Notes: generated from the letters alone by a model not told the origin. DNA of 64,000 nucleotides from Imbricaverruca yamaguchii (GCA_034440575.1 JAOTOL010001659.1:2457001-2521000); one strand, 5' to 3'; positions 10,241 to 22,496 are shown, counted from the stretch's first letter. Made by a program: numbers and translations.

Positions 10241-10425
10241 CAGACATCGTAGCCGCGATGGCTCAGCTGGTAAAGTGTCGGACTCTTCAACACAAGACTG
10301 TTGGTTCGAATCTCGCCACCGACGGCATTTGCCGAGTCCACCCGCGACCAATCGGCGTGAGAGGTTGGCGACGCTATATGACTCAGCGGTTGAATGCGTC
10401 GTAAAAAAGAACCCAACAGGACCCA
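10241..10425 (+). mobile_element. tRNA-derived SINE, copy 1
   Basis: The head has a polymerase III A-box-like TGGCTCAGCTGG and a B-box GGTTCGAATCTC. The body carries the block CGCGACCAATCGGCGTGAGA, followed by TTGGCGACG, GACTCAGCGGTTGAATGCGT and GTAAAA. That body recurs in the copies at 30135, 31150, 46232, 52815 and 58602. The head differs from the one at 58602. Confidence 0.7.
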
Positions 10426-11907
10426 ATGCAAATCTGGTCTAACGGTTTGCGCCCCGCAGATGGGATCGACCTCCTACGTTCCCCTTCGACAACGAGCGAC
10501 AGAGCCGGCGCGTGTCCTTCGACGCACGGCAATCATATCCAACACGACGCAAGCAGCTTACTGAGGGACGCCCAGCCACAGTCAGACACGCAATCGCCGG
10601 TGCGTGCGCTGTTTTTGCCGCGCGCAGCGTTCCGCCGGCCGCGGCGCACGCGACGTCTGCGTGGATTACGTCTGACTCACTCCAGCCCGGCTGCGCCGTG
10701 TCAGCGTGCAGGGAACACCCGGCATCCTCGACTCCAGCGCGCCTGCTGCGCGAGCAAACTCGCTCTGTGAGAATTCACTGGGTGATACAATGTACGTCGC
10801 TGTGGTAGCTGAGCGTTACCGGATTTCCTCACGACCCGCGGGCTATCGGATTTGTCGGACAATTCACCCTGTTCACGATTTGGACATGGTATTGCCAAAA
10901 TATTTGTGTATATTGCACTCCACCTACAATGACATATGTGTCTCGCGTTGCCTCAACATTTGTGCATTGGGTTCCTTGGTTCGCCTGTTGGTGTTGAATT
11001 GTCTCCATGACACGCCTGTTGATTGTGTATCGTCTCCTTGGTAAGCCTATTGATTGTGTATTGTCTCCCTGTTACGCCTGTTGATATTGCATTGCAATGT
11101 TTGTTTGTCTAAGCCGAAATTCGGATTGTCTGGAGACCGTCCAGCAAAAGAAGTTAGAGAACTGCATTGATGCTACAAACCGATAACATGAATACAAAAT
11201 TGTTGCCATAGTTTCGCCTTCATTTCTCTTTAAAGAGCACCTTTGGTCGGGAAAAAATCCAAAGGGATGCAGGCGAGGCTTCCCACGGTCCCCTCGTACG
11301 TGCTACCTTTAGTACATGCAGGGCCACCAAGTCATGAGACGAGCTCTACTTCCTTCAATCAATTCATATGCCCAGTGCCCTCTAGAGTGGTAACTGCTTT
11401 TGCAAGGCATCTTTTACAAGGCTTTATTACAAGAAATCTGCCTCCTGCCCACATTCAGATCTTGATGTCGTTTACTTCTTCAGTTGCTTGTTGTTACGAT
11501 TACAGTCCGTGCAGAGCGATCAGTTGGAGACAAGGTACAAGTTGTTTGGTGTTTCTGATGATTGGGTTTCCGTTTCTGATGGGCCGATAATTGTGGCCCC
11601 GACGCGCCGCAGCCGTATTTCCAAGGACGGTCTATTATTGCTGCGGTTCTGTTGTATTTTCCGACTATCCTGTTGAGGGAGATAAGTGTCGGCCGTCACC
11701 GTACCAGTTTGCAGCACACCCATCCGGCCCGAACTGGGGGGGTCGGAGCTGTCCGACCAGCGATGCTGTGGAGGGAGCGCGTGCGGATGTGGGAAAGGCA
11801 TCCGGGCGACGCGTACACACAAAAAAAAACGGAGCTTGGTAATTGTGCTGCGTAATGGGATCAAGGACGAAGCCGGGAACAGCCATTGGAAGGTCATTGG
11901 GTGAATC
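10426..11907. other. No gene; GC-rich patch 10440-10760
   Basis: The GC-rich, CpG-containing patch resembles a promoter or exon in composition, but no conserved reading frame or splice pair stands out. A short tandem repeat lies at 10940-11092. Confidence 0.3.
10940..11092. repeat. Tandem repeat, about 31-bp unit, about 4 copies
   Basis: The unit contains CGCCTGTTGATTGTGTAT and TGTCTCC, with substitutions between copies. Confidence 0.55.
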
Positions 11908-12117
11908 ATCGCGTGCGGCTGTGGCGGCGCCTATGTCGGGGAAACAGACGATCCATCTGTCGAGATGTTCAGCGAGAGGAGCTTGTGTGCAGTAATTGTG
12001 TGCAGCTGGAGAAGTCTGTTGCCGCCGAACACGTCGCAGACTACCGCACGCGGCACCGACTTCAGCGAGTCCAACGTCATCGGCAGCAACACCCAGTTCG
12101 CCGGGGCAGGAAAATAA
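11908..12117 (+). pseudogene. Penelope-like element GIY-YIG endonuclease remnant
   Basis: One frame reads IACGCGGAYVGETD, matching the C-x-CG-x-x-YVGET motif at the start of the GIY-YIG endonuclease domain in Penelope-like retroelements. After a frame change it reads EKSVAAEHVADYRT, and after another DFSESNVIGSNTQF, in the order expected for that domain's tail. Frameshifts and the lack of any reverse transcriptase upstream mark it as a dead fragment. The domain assignment rests on short motifs. Confidence 0.45.
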
Positions 12118-13210
12118 CAAAATGCTGGCATCCATCGTGAAAGTGGCCTGGAGTTGAGTACAATGTGAATTCCGTTGCGGAGCCAGATATTATTAAGAAA
12201 TATAAAATCATTAAGATCGTATAGTCCTCACCTATGTGTTTCTCCATCTCCGGCCCCTGCCCTATCAAGTTTTCTCTTTGCCCGCCCCTCGCAATACCAA
12301 TCTCCCCCACTATTTTCCTTCTTTCCTCGGAATTTTCTACTTGCTCCTCCCCACCACTCCTACCGATGCTCCCTACCACACCCAAAGGTATAATTATCTC
12401 AAGCTTCTAGCGGGCTAACATTAGGTATATGATTATGTTTGGCTATGAAGTAGGACTTGTGAGGAAGTGTGAGAACATGATAAGTAATGCTGCTGTTGTC
12501 AAGCTTCTCAGTTTCATTCACACATGGGTGCGCAAATTGGGTGGGTGGATATCTTAATGCACAATTACAAAGGGATGGAAAGCCAAGCTCCGACTCCCAA
12601 GCTCCTTCCTATCGTTCAATCTCCTCGTTCCGTTTCACCCCCTCCCCACTCATGCACTTCCTTTTGACCAACAGGTGTTTTCACAACATAGGCACCATTT
12701 GTCTAACCGCACTCTAAGATCGAAAATTTGACCTGTCAGACGATGCCTCCTCGTAGGAGAACTTGACTAAAATTAGGCCCGGAAGCTCAAATCTACTAAT
12801 TTGTTTTAAATAGGGAGAGGCATGCAATGCCACGCAATATCATGAAATACAGCTGTGGACAAAATGCGATCATCCAGTCATTTGAATGCAAAAACGTGAC
12901 TTTAAAAGCATTTATAAATCTTTATGTTCATCTTTTCAACAACTCGCCGAAGATTGAAATGTGAACCAGGAAATTATATGTGATATATTCCCTGGCTTGC
13001 ATCATCGGCACACCCTTGGGCTTCGCATAGCAGCATCTCAGACACCGCCTCTCTACGAACCATCAACTGTTCGGGAAGGCCATTTCTTATTACAATTATG
13101 CTCGGATGGTTTACAGTTGGGTACACATGTACAAAATAGTACACATTCCATGTTTTGCTTGCGTTCTGTTTGACCGAATTTAGGTACAAAATACTGTGGT
13201 ACCACATCCA
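12118..13210. other. No feature recognised
   Basis: This stretch is AT-rich with pyrimidine-rich patches (12230-12380). I see nothing coding or repetitive. Confidence 0.35.
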
Positions 13211-13438
13211 CTAGTCAGACTTGCTGAGGCCTAATCCTAATAAAATGATTAGCGTTCCAGCAAAAAACATTCTTGCCTGAAAATAGAAGCAGCATGCCTT
13301 GAGCAACATGCCAACTACGAAGGCAACTGTCACCGCTGTGAACATGCTAGCAAGGTCGGCGTTCAACGTGCTTTTAGGGACGTTCATAACGCTGGAACTA
13401 AATTTCATCACAACCGTTTCTACCAACTTATACGCCAT
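13211..13438 (-). CDS. Small hydrophobic ORF, unassigned
   Basis: A 75-residue frame opens with ATG in a fair context (GGC before ATGG). It contains two hydrophobic segments (about residues 31-48 and 57-71) that could span a membrane. I do not recognise the family. It has no splice-site support or neighbours that would give it a role, and a chance frame in AT-moderate DNA is a real alternative. Confidence 0.15.
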   Translation of the reverse strand: MAYKLVETVVMKFSSSVMNVPKSTLNADLASMFTAVTVAFVVGMLLKACCFYFQARMFFAGTLIILLGLGLSKSD

Positions 13439-14899
13439 GCCACATGGCTAACGTTCAAATTTCCAAACGCTTGTGGGACAGCATGCAGGATAGTAGGGTA
13501 CCGACCGGCCTCAATAATTATTGGGCGCACCGTGATTTTATATCATGTTTCTCTGGCGGCGGACAGGGTCGTAGTCATGGTCTCACAGTCGTGGGGTCAA
13601 AACCAGCTGCAAGTGGTTCCTCCACAAGCAACTCCTCCACGAATGATCTGAAAATTCAAAGTCGGAAGAAGGAGTAGCTTCTCTGGCTCTTGCTGCCCTT
13701 CGCACTTTCGTCTGCGGGACTAGCTCTTTAGCAGCATCGCAACCGATGATGAGCCATTTATCAATCGAGCAGAACTAAAGGACAGATGAACAGAACTGCT
13801 GCGTTTTTTTTTTGCAGACAATCATCGACTGTTAATCACACCGCACACACTGTGACGGGAACACGGCAGCCGTAAATAATAGTGGTGAAATTTATTTTTC
13901 TTTAACCGGTCCCGTCTCGGGGGGTCTTCAACCGCCCCCCTCAGGTTTTTCGCGGATAGCAGACGAACGGCGCGCGTCAGCGCGCCCAAATTTGGCATAC
14001 CTCTTCCCACATCAATTTAACATGCTGATTCAAATTTGTTAACATTCGTTTGCCATCTATGGTCAACGAGTTAGTCAAGATCAAGTGAGGTCACCTCCAA
14101 AAAAGTTAAACCAGTCGTCACGCTTTAACAGATGCAGATATTTTAATGAAACTTTCAGCGTTTGCTTATCTTTACGGATGCAACAAAACGTACGAGGGGA
14201 ATTTTTCATTTTTTCGTTTTTGACTACATATAACTTTTACGTATTTGCTAAATTGCAGTTCAAATACAGGATTTTGGCTAAAACATGTTTTATTGGGGCA
14301 AGTTGACTTCCAACAATGTTTCTCGGTCTGCTCTACCCATTGGAAAAGGAAAATGAAAGAAAATTGAAAACTCAAAATTCTGAAATTTCAAAAATATAAA
14401 ATTATTATTTTGGGGGGCCAAACAAATGTTAGCCCTGGTCGATTTCGCTGTCCTTTTCTCATTCCAAATACATTTTTGTTCTCATATATCCCAAAAATGA
14501 ACTCCCCAGAGTCAAAAACAATGTAAGCCGTGAAAAGTCGTGAAAATCTAGCCCCCCTGGTGACGTCAATTTTGGGGAAATTTTTTTTTGGAGGGTGGAT
14601 CCGGACCCTAATCGTCGAGCGCTTTCCGATGACGCCTCTTTCGTTTTCGTGCGACGCTTAGTTTGGATTTTAGAGAGGGGTCTTCAACCGCCCCCCCCGT
14701 GACGGGGTGGAAGGATCTGACCGGAAAGACGGCGCGGGTTAATACTTTGAACAGGCGGTGTCCAAGCGGATTTGAAATATGTCGAGTCCACGCACGTGCC
14801 ACTCAGCCTCATCGTAAGCCGAAATGTGTTGTGGTTGTGAGGGATTCATGCAGAGACAGGCACGTCTTACGTTGTATTTAGTTGCATTTAGTCAGTAGG
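13439..14899. other. Non-coding stretch with a paired G/C-rich motif
   Basis: GGGGTCTTCAACCGCCCCCC occurs in the same orientation at about 13919-13938, and again near 14678. The intervening DNA is AT-rich with runs of T and A. The pair suggests two pieces of one unidentified repeat. No coding segment was recognised. Confidence 0.3.
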
Positions 14900-15330
14900 A
14901 GAGCGCGCACAGCACGGGAAGTAGTCGGTGCCGACGCACCCACACAGCCGGGGAACGGTGAGCAGCACCATGTGCGCGCGCCTCGGGGCTGCCGACGCGC
15001 CGGTGCGGGGACGAGCCTTACCTGGCGGAGCGACTCAACAGTAATCCGGCTGCCGCTCGTGTCGACGCCGCTCCCGCTCTGATCCACATGCTGGCCGGCG
15101 TTGTCCGTCCGCTGCGCCCTCAGAGGTCGGCGTGCGGCCGTGTGGCGGCGCCACCGTCGCGTCGGCCGCCGCCGGCGTCCTCACGCTCTGCTTGCTCGGC
15201 GGATGGCAGGCGGCCAGATGGAGAAAAACGCCGCCCCGGCCCGTCAGTCAAATTATACACGACGCCCGCAGGTGGTAGGCGGTGCAGAGGCGGATCCAGA
15301 GCGCTGTCGACGGGCGACGCATCGGCAGCC
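14900..15330. promoter_or_regulatory. CpG-rich island, possible promoter and first exon
   Basis: This patch is far richer in CG dinucleotides than its surroundings. It encloses the candidate first exon at 15022-15089. Everything beyond composition is inference. Confidence 0.25.
15022..15089 (-). CDS. Candidate first coding exon with mitochondrial presequence-like N-terminus
   Basis: From an ATG at 15089 the minus strand codes MWIRAGAASTRAAAGLLLSR..., which is rich in arginine, alanine and serine and has no acidic residues, like a mitochondrial targeting peptide. It then reaches a strong donor CAG/GTAAGG at 15021 in phase 2. It sits in a CpG-rich island. No downstream exon could be identified, so the gene it would belong to is unknown and chance cannot be excluded. 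Confidence 0.2.
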
Positions 15331-16094
15331 GCCTGGGGCCAGTCAAGCGATTACCACTCTGTCTCGGAGTGGCACTTTCGTGAAGTGAGGGTGGTTCACA
15401 GAGGCCACACCTCCGAAACGAATCCTCGGCCTTCTCGAATGTCAGTTGCTATGATGTGTTGTGTTTGAAAACTGCTTCTTCTGGTTTTGTTTTTTGGTTC
15501 ATGGCTCTTCAAACTTTCCGGATCAATGGGGTGTCTGTGGTAGGAACGAATTCCCAAGGATGCTTCAACTGTTTATATCCAATGTGCTTCAACTTTGCAA
15601 ATACGTCACCGGATTTCCACCACTGCTCTTTAAGGGGCTATTTAATTTATTAACCAAAACACTTAGCAAGAACTTAGTGTTCCTGTGTAGGGGCCAACCT
15701 GTCACCGTTGCTTCTAAGTCACCGGATTTCACCCCGTTCCCCTCCGTCCAAATGCTTTTTCTGGTGTACCTGAATAAGTCAGTTCACAATGCCCAAATTA
15801 CACCCGTGTATATCATGGAAGTACACCAGCCTTGCGCATTCGCAACATTTCGTGCGTTCCCGTGCTTTCTGCTAAGCCCTTTGCGTGTTGTTATTTGCTG
15901 CCATATGATGGTCTTATTCCATATTTAACGTTATAGGATGCTTCGGACTTGAAAACTCGCTGCGAAAGCTTTATGAATTCAATTAAAAAAGTATATCTCA
16001 TCTCACATTTCTTTGGCGCAAAATAAATCAGAATACCCATCTGAACATTGATGTACCTCGTCTTTTTGTTTAAATGTGCTCCAAAATTGGCTAC
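15331..16094. other. No feature recognised
   Basis: Nothing conserved or repetitive is visible. Confidence 0.35.
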
Positions 16095-16640
16095 CAAACC
16101 TAGGCGATGATTCGGTGCTCTTTTAAGGGCCCGTTGCATTTTTGTCGACTGATGCGTCACAGCGCCCAGGCACATTTTAATAGTCTGGGAACTTTTTACG
16201 ATCCCGATGAATTTTTAGGTGTTGTTTTTGTGGACTCTGTTTTTTATGTACCGGAGCGTTTCGAGGCCCCGATGCAATTTATTGCCACGGTGTGTTTTTA
16301 AGGACCGCGTCGCTTCTTCCGGACCCCTGCCTGTTTTTGTGACCCTTATGCTGACCTTACGACCCCGTTGTACCTCGAGGGCCCCGACGCGTTTGGCCTC
16401 ATTTGCATTTTTGGAGCTCCCGGTGTGGTCATATAGGGCCCAGGCGCATATTTGAAAGATCTGACGCTGCTTGAGGGAAAGGCCCCGATACGCATTCTGG
16501 ATCCCGGTGTGATTTTATGGTCTCGCTGTTTTTATTTTGATCCCTGAATTGAACTCCTGGTGGTTCCAACGCGAAGTTGTTGCGCTCCAGCTTGATTTCT
16601 TAATCTCCGTCGCGATTTTCCTAGGTCTCAGCCCGTGTTT
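16095..16640. repeat. Highly diverged tandem repeat of a GGCCCCGATGCNTTTTT-like unit
   Basis: GC-rich words (CCCGATG, GGCCCCGA, GGGCCCAGGCGCA) alternate with T-rich words (ATTTTTAGG, GCATTTTT, GTGTTTTTAAGG) about every 25-35 bases over some 540 bases. Copies differ a lot, as in an old decayed minisatellite. Confidence 0.35.
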
Positions 16641-19600
16641 TCGGGGCCCGGACTCGGGTTGCTGGGTAGCACACCACCTTAGGTTGTGTGCTACTTACTC
16701 GGAGCTTATCATGCTGATTTGGGAATGCTCGTGAATTGATGATTAGAGGCGTTACGATTACGATCTTGTGTGATCAGTTATTTTATGGAGAACCGTACAA
16801 GAGCCTAAGAGCAATGGAAAAGAAAGATAAGAGGAGATCAGAAACATGGATGCAAACTACTCTAGGCTTTAAAAATAATGTTCTAAACAAGGCACATCGT
16901 CTCCTGAGGAAGCATCAGCATTCTGATCGTGAAACTCGCCGGAGAAAAAGGAAAATTAAGGATGATATCTCCATCATGACTCCAGAAAAGCCATCAACGC
17001 CGACGGCCGAAATGTACGTTTTATAGGAGCTGATGGGCCAGCAAATGGCTGGTGTAATTAAGTCTCGTAAAATATTGGACGCGCGTGTGCTAAGCTGCAT
17101 TGTGCAGCGTTTCACATGACGAATTAATTTCAAATTAGGCTCGCGTTTTGCGGTATATTTTTTTCGAATCATGCCGATCTCTCTGACATCTGACAATACC
17201 AGGCCGACTAAGGAAGTCGACACGCTATCTGTGCAATGTTCCCAGCAACTGGTGGCCGTTACGAGACTTTCTGAGGAGACATGTTTAATCTATGTATGGA
17301 CCAATTTAATTCCCCTGCTCCCCTAGCACATTGATCGGAGAAGACATCGCTAGCAAAAGCAGTTGTCTATCTTCAGCAGGACAGCCCAATTTCACGTCCC
17401 GTTTGAGGAGGCACAGTTCGGACACTTCCCCGTAATACGGAGTACGATGCACAAAGGACATGTTGTTTTCCTCATGGCGATGAAGCAACGGGAATCACCC
17501 ATAGCAGCTAGCGTGTTTTTTGTTTGTTCCGAAACGGTTCTCATTCAAATATTGCTAAGTATTACCCAGACGTTAACGGAAGAACAACCATCGTAGTAAA
17601 AATGTGAATTTCTGCCGCACTGCGAAATTCTGCCGCGTTTCGAGGGTTAAATCTCCAAAATACTAAAATAATTTAACAACAACATGTAACAATTTGCTTT
17701 TTAGCAGAGGCCATATCTCTTTCACCCTGCTGCTCGGGCCATTCTGAACACCACCACGTCCCAGACCGAACCCCCACCAACTCCAGCAGCATTGCCGTCC
17801 CCCGTTGTGACCATAATGAAGTCAATGACACCGGGACGCCGTGCTGCGCGAGCACGGCGGCTCTGCGCGCCGCTCCATCTGATTTGGTCGCTTCGAGTCG
17901 ATGGACCGCGCCGGATTCCGTGGGACCCAGTCCAGCTAATTAATGCGGGAATCCCGCCGGTCCTGACCGCTCCTGATCGCCGTCCGACCGGGCATTCTGA
18001 CGGGTGATCGGTTTATCGCAATGACACGATACACATCGACACCGACAGCCGCGGCCATGCCAGCGTGACTTCAGAACTCCACAACACATTGAATGCCGAC
18101 GAACGGAAAACTGAATGTTGACAAGGGTAGGGCCGCGGCCCGGTCTTTCATCCTGAAATGGGGGGCCGCGATACTTTTTGGCTTCCCAGTCAATCTGAGA
18201 CTCTAGAGCAACACAGAAAGAGTGAGACAGCGTTCGGAAGGGGCGCCTTTCCTAGACAGCAGTGCCACGCTGTATCCGCCCCTGCTTGTGAGATGCTGAG
18301 TGTGTGGCTTGTGTGATTGTGATTGGTATGCTTTTGATGTGATGCATTGTGGGAAGGATGCGTGTCGATGTCGTAGGCCTGGATCGGAAGCGCCCCTGAC
18401 CTAGTTTACCTTGCGTGTAGGAGCGCTCTTGTGGGACCGCTGACCACCTCCTCCAACGCCCGAGGACGATGGAGGGTGTCCGTTGGCTCGCCGTCGTCCC
18501 GGCGGCAGAGGAAGTGATCGGTGGTGGGTGTGCCTGTGTCGACGTTCATGCTGAACAGCGCTAAGCAGTGTCGAGACAGTATTGGACTTGTGCATATGTG
18601 TGACTGTGAGTACGTGGTAGTGTATACGGCTTGGCAGTGGAGAGTGACAGACAAGTGAATCCAGTACAGGGTTCCAGCGGAAGGAAATAATGGTCAGTGA
18701 GGAAGTCATGAATTGTATAAATGCAGTGCACGGTAGACGAAGGAGCACACAGAAATGGTGCGGCTCACCGAATCGGCGCTAGGAGACGGTACAAAGCCTA
18801 GCGGAGGCAAAGTCGTGCAGAATGAATTGGTGTGAGAAGTGGGTCGGTGGAGGGTAGTCCGGGTGGGATAGATGGTGGCATGTGGGACCAGGCCTGAGTA
18901 CGCCGAGTGGTGGCGGCTGGTTTGGAGGGGATGGGTTGGTGGAAGGTAGCCCGGGTGGGAAAAGTGGTGATTGCAAGCCTGATTTTCTTCGTCACATTAT
19001 CGGAGGCGAAGGTGTCTCGACCCAATTAGCCTTGTCTCTCGTTGACGTAAATGTCATCCAAAGATATTACAGTTGCTGGAGTTAGGGTCATAAGCATTTG
19101 CATAAGTATTAGCATCAGTATTAGGCCATAAGGAAACGGGTTATCTCACTTTACCATAAATGCCAGGCTTAAGGATAATTCCATTTTTATTGTAGGCACA
19201 GCCTCGATGGGTCCCTGTGGCCTCGTGGCCTCCCTGTCGTGCTTTATTATTTATGTCCTTTATGTTCCAAGGGAGTCCAATGATTGTTGTGCTAGAACTA
19301 AATAAGCCTGCATACTTCGGAAGTGAAATTAAAGTTGAAGTGAAATTTCGAATATCTTGACTGTTTCTTTTTTTGGCAGCTTTGATCAGTTTTAACCAGC
19401 TGGAACCAGTTTTAGCCCCGATTTTGGGCATAACAGGTTCGAACCAGCGTTTGACCAGACTGGGCGCATGCGTAAGCCATGCCGTGCAGTTGACCATTCA
19501 GAACGAGCACAGCAGTGCGAGCGATTCCCATCATCAAGATTGCTGGACCCTCACGATTTCTCGTCGCAACCAACCAACCAAGCGAAGAACCCCAGACTCT

Positions 19601-19899
19601 CTTGCAACTCGCAAACTCGAGCTGAAGCCTGGACCAGCTGTCGAGTGCGTCGCGAGGCCGAACACCACCAAGAGACCTCGGCGCCACGGACGTGACCCAA
19701 AGGTCATTGCCTGCCTACGTGCACCAGCACGGGACAACATAGAATGCCTGATTACGCCGCAAGCGTGCTACGTTAGCCGCGCCAACGCCAGCTGTCCGAC
19801 GAAAGGGACACCAAGCCCACGGAGTACTCCGACCACAAACCTCTCGACCAGCTGCCACCATCTCGTCTGCTCTACACTACGGACTCTCAGCTCTACCCT
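16641..19899. other. No gene recognised
   Basis: This stretch has mixed composition with a G-rich patch (18830-18960) carrying loosely repeated GGTGGGA words. I see no conserved protein segment, RNA gene or transposon end. Confidence 0.35.
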
Positions 19900-20149
19900 A
19901 CACCATCATCTCTACCTTGGACTACCATCTTTGCTAGATCTACAACTTCACTTCAGGCTGGTCCGACGGTGCCGCCAACCCCCTCCCCCCAATACCGCTG
20001 ATATTTGTAAAGTGTTCTCCTTTCTCTCCTGCCCCACCACCAAACCCAAGACCCACACTGAACACTCCTACGCACCATGCCTTACACCACAACAGACGAA
20101 CCGACGGGTGATTTCTATCCGCCGGGTCGACGGTCTGCTCTGCCGCCGG

Positions 20150-20830
20150 GTCGACGGTCGGCCTGTGACCAGCCTCGGTCCTTGGAAGGTGGAGACTGAA
20201 ATCACCCGTCAGACACAAGCTCCCCTACACGCACGCCCTCTAAAATCTGGGGAGCTCTTGATCCAGGCCTGCAACACCACGGACGCACACATCTTAGGGC
20301 ACATCACAAACCTCTTACACAAACCACCATAACACCAAACACTCACCGCAACACCTCTCAGGGGATCATACACGCATGGGAGTTAGACTGGATGCCTGAG
20401 GAGAGATTGGCCCACAGATTTGCGACCCAGGGGATCTCCTCGGTATACCTGACCCCTCCTCCCACAAACAAACCAAACACTCACATTCTCATCCTGATTT
20501 TCACATCCAAACAACCCACACATGTCACGGCTGGTTACATGACATACAAAGTAACACCACACGCACCCCTCCCTCGTCGCTGTTCCTTTTGTCAAGGATA
20601 TGGCCACACGAGGGGGGGGTGCTGCAAGCACACAAACCCCACATGTGCCCTCTGTGCCGAACCACACAACACTGACGAGTGCAATAGTGGGATAAGAAAA
20701 TGCGTGGGCTGCGGCGGGGACCACGGCTCCCGGGACGGGGCTTGTCCTCGGTGGAGGAAGGAGAAAGACATCCTCCGACTTATCAACATCGAGGGCATAG
20801 CCCTGTCGCGGGCACGAGCGTGGAGTGACG
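20150..20830 (+). pseudogene. Gag-like ORF1 remnant of a Jockey/I-type LINE
   Basis: One frame (to the stop near 20332) ends with RPLKSGELLIQACN, like the domain preceding the knuckles in Jockey-type ORF1 proteins. After a frame shift the next frame reads LDWMPEERLAHRFATQGI and then three zinc knuckles between about 20575 and 20740: CSFCQGYGHTRGGC, CALCAEPHNTDEC and CVGCGGDHGSRDGAC. An ARAW block and a low-complexity proline/threonine tail follow. No endonuclease or reverse transcriptase follows, so this is a partial, broken element. Family-level assignment is firm; the exact clade is inference. Confidence 0.6.
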
Positions 20831-20891
20831 AGCGGTACCCGCTGCTCCCCGCCCGGCTCACGCAGACACACACACACACACCCTACAGTCA

Positions 20892-21491
20892 CCCCTCAGG
20901 AAACCCAGACGGACCCTACAATAGTCATTCGGCCAGAACCCACAACAAAATTCACAGCACAAGCACAGGCACCTCTCCTCCTTCCACACCACGAAGGACA
21001 CACACAACCACCCATATCACTCCTCCCTGACCCACCCCAAGCGCCACCTGCACGACTCAAACTCCCCCTTCACTACGGACAAATAACAGACTCAGAGAAC
21101 GAAGACATTAGCTCAGACACCGTACGAACCACTCCGCGGACTACCCAAGCACCGACAACACGAGCAACAAACAAACCAAGCACTACATCTACCCCTTAGG
21201 AAACCCAGGCGGATCCTACAATTGTCATTCGGCCAGAACCCACAACAAAATTAACGGCACAAACACAGGCACCTCTCCTCCTACCACACCACGAAGCACA
21301 CAAACCACCACCCCAATCACTCCCCCAGACCCACCCTAAGCACCACCTGCACGACGCAAACTCCCCCTTCACTACCGACCAATAACAGACTCAGAGGACG
21401 AAGACATTAGCTCAGACATCGTAGGAACCACTCCACAGACCACCCAAGCACCGACAACACGAGCAACCGACAAACCAAGCACTACATCCAC
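20892..21491 (+). repeat. 300-bp direct tandem duplication
   Basis: Copies 20892-21191 and 21192-21491 share long blocks such as CATTCGGCCAGAACCCACAA, AGGCACCTCTCCTCCT and GAAGACATTAGCTCAGACA, with scattered substitutions and small indels. The duplicated stretch is the proline/threonine-rich tail of the Gag-like frame. Confidence 0.85.
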
Positions 21492-22170
21492 GAACAAATC
21501 AACCACAACAACCATGAAAACCAGAACACGTAACAAATCCACTCGACAACAGACAGCATAGGAACAAAACCATCCGAACAACTCCTCAACCCAGTCTCTC
21601 CCAACTCTGCCCATGACATGTACCTATATAAAATTTATTTTAAAAAAATATATAAACAGGCTGGTGCCAGGGCCGACACCAGAACCTTAAACCAACGTAA
21701 AAAGCAATTAGACGAGAAAAAAAAGGAAAACAAATAAGGACAAAAAACAAAAAACAATAAAAGTACAAAAAGAACCGAAAAGCAAAGAAAACTAGATAAA
21801 AGGAAAGAAGAACGAAAGAAACAAATAAGTGTATGACCTGAAAAGCATGTATGCTTGCAATGTTAACACCGAATGCGATGACCCCCAACCCCCTCCCCCA
21901 ACTGCTACTATGCACTGTCCGGACCACCACCTCCAGCAGACTTCAACGACGTAAACAGCCGATATCACCACACGGTGGCAGGCTGTTATGATTCATTTAC
22001 TCACGCACTCGCGATTCCCATCAGACTGACGCCGGGTGAAGCCCACGGGTTACACCATAAACATCCAAGGTTCAGCTTCTCCCAAAGTTCATATCGTCCA
22101 AAGCTCACGGGCTCGCCGAGCACCACGTGAGATAGCTGCTAGTCGCTTGACCCTGCGAGGGTTCAGGGGG
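21492..22170. other. A-rich stretch, no gene
   Basis: 21620-21830 is strongly A-rich on the plus strand and may mark the old 3' end of the LINE remnant to the left. Nothing else was recognised. Confidence 0.35.
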
Positions 22171-22357
22171 CGGGGATGGCCGAGCGGTCAAGGTGTCGGG
22201 CTATGGGTAGCAAAGGTCCCGGGTTCGACTCTAGCGCCACTCAGGGACATTTCCAAATCCGACGCTGCCCACCAGCGAGGGAACAGTGTGGGCGGCGCCA
22301 TTAGCCGTCGAATGTGCATAAAGTGTGTCGTGAACCAACCAATAAACAAACAATAAA
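22171..22357 (+). mobile_element. tRNA-derived SINE with Leu/Ser-type head
   Basis: The A-box region GATGGCCGAGCGGTCAAGG is typical of class II (Leu/Ser) tRNAs, and the B-box GGTTCGACTC follows at 22221. The body differs from the other SINE family in this window (GGCGGCGCCATTAGCCGTCG block). It ends in AACCAACC and AATAAACAAAC-type tail repeats. Unpaired tRNA arms and the long 3' body argue against a functional tRNA gene. Confidence 0.65.
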
Positions 22358-22360
22358 CAG

Positions 22361-22496
22361 ACCCAGCGAGGGGCACACGTCGTGCTCCTGCCGCCCAGCG
22401 AGGGGCACACGTCGTGCTCCTGCCGTCCAGCGAGGGGCACACCCCGTGCCGCTGCCATTCGGCAAGAGGCACACGTCGTGCCCCTGCCGTACAGCG
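22361..22496. repeat. 32-bp minisatellite, about 4 copies
   Basis: The unit contains CAGCGAGGGGCACACGTCGT and GCTCCTGCCG. It directly follows the SINE tail. Confidence 0.8.

Noticed and set aside
10255..10330. tRNA gene with A and B boxes
   Set aside because: The arms do not pair as a tRNA should, and the sequence continues into the SINE body shared by five other copies.
22171..22245. tRNA-Leu or tRNA-Ser gene
   Set aside because: The boxes are good but the variable and acceptor arms are disturbed, and a SINE body with tail repeats follows.
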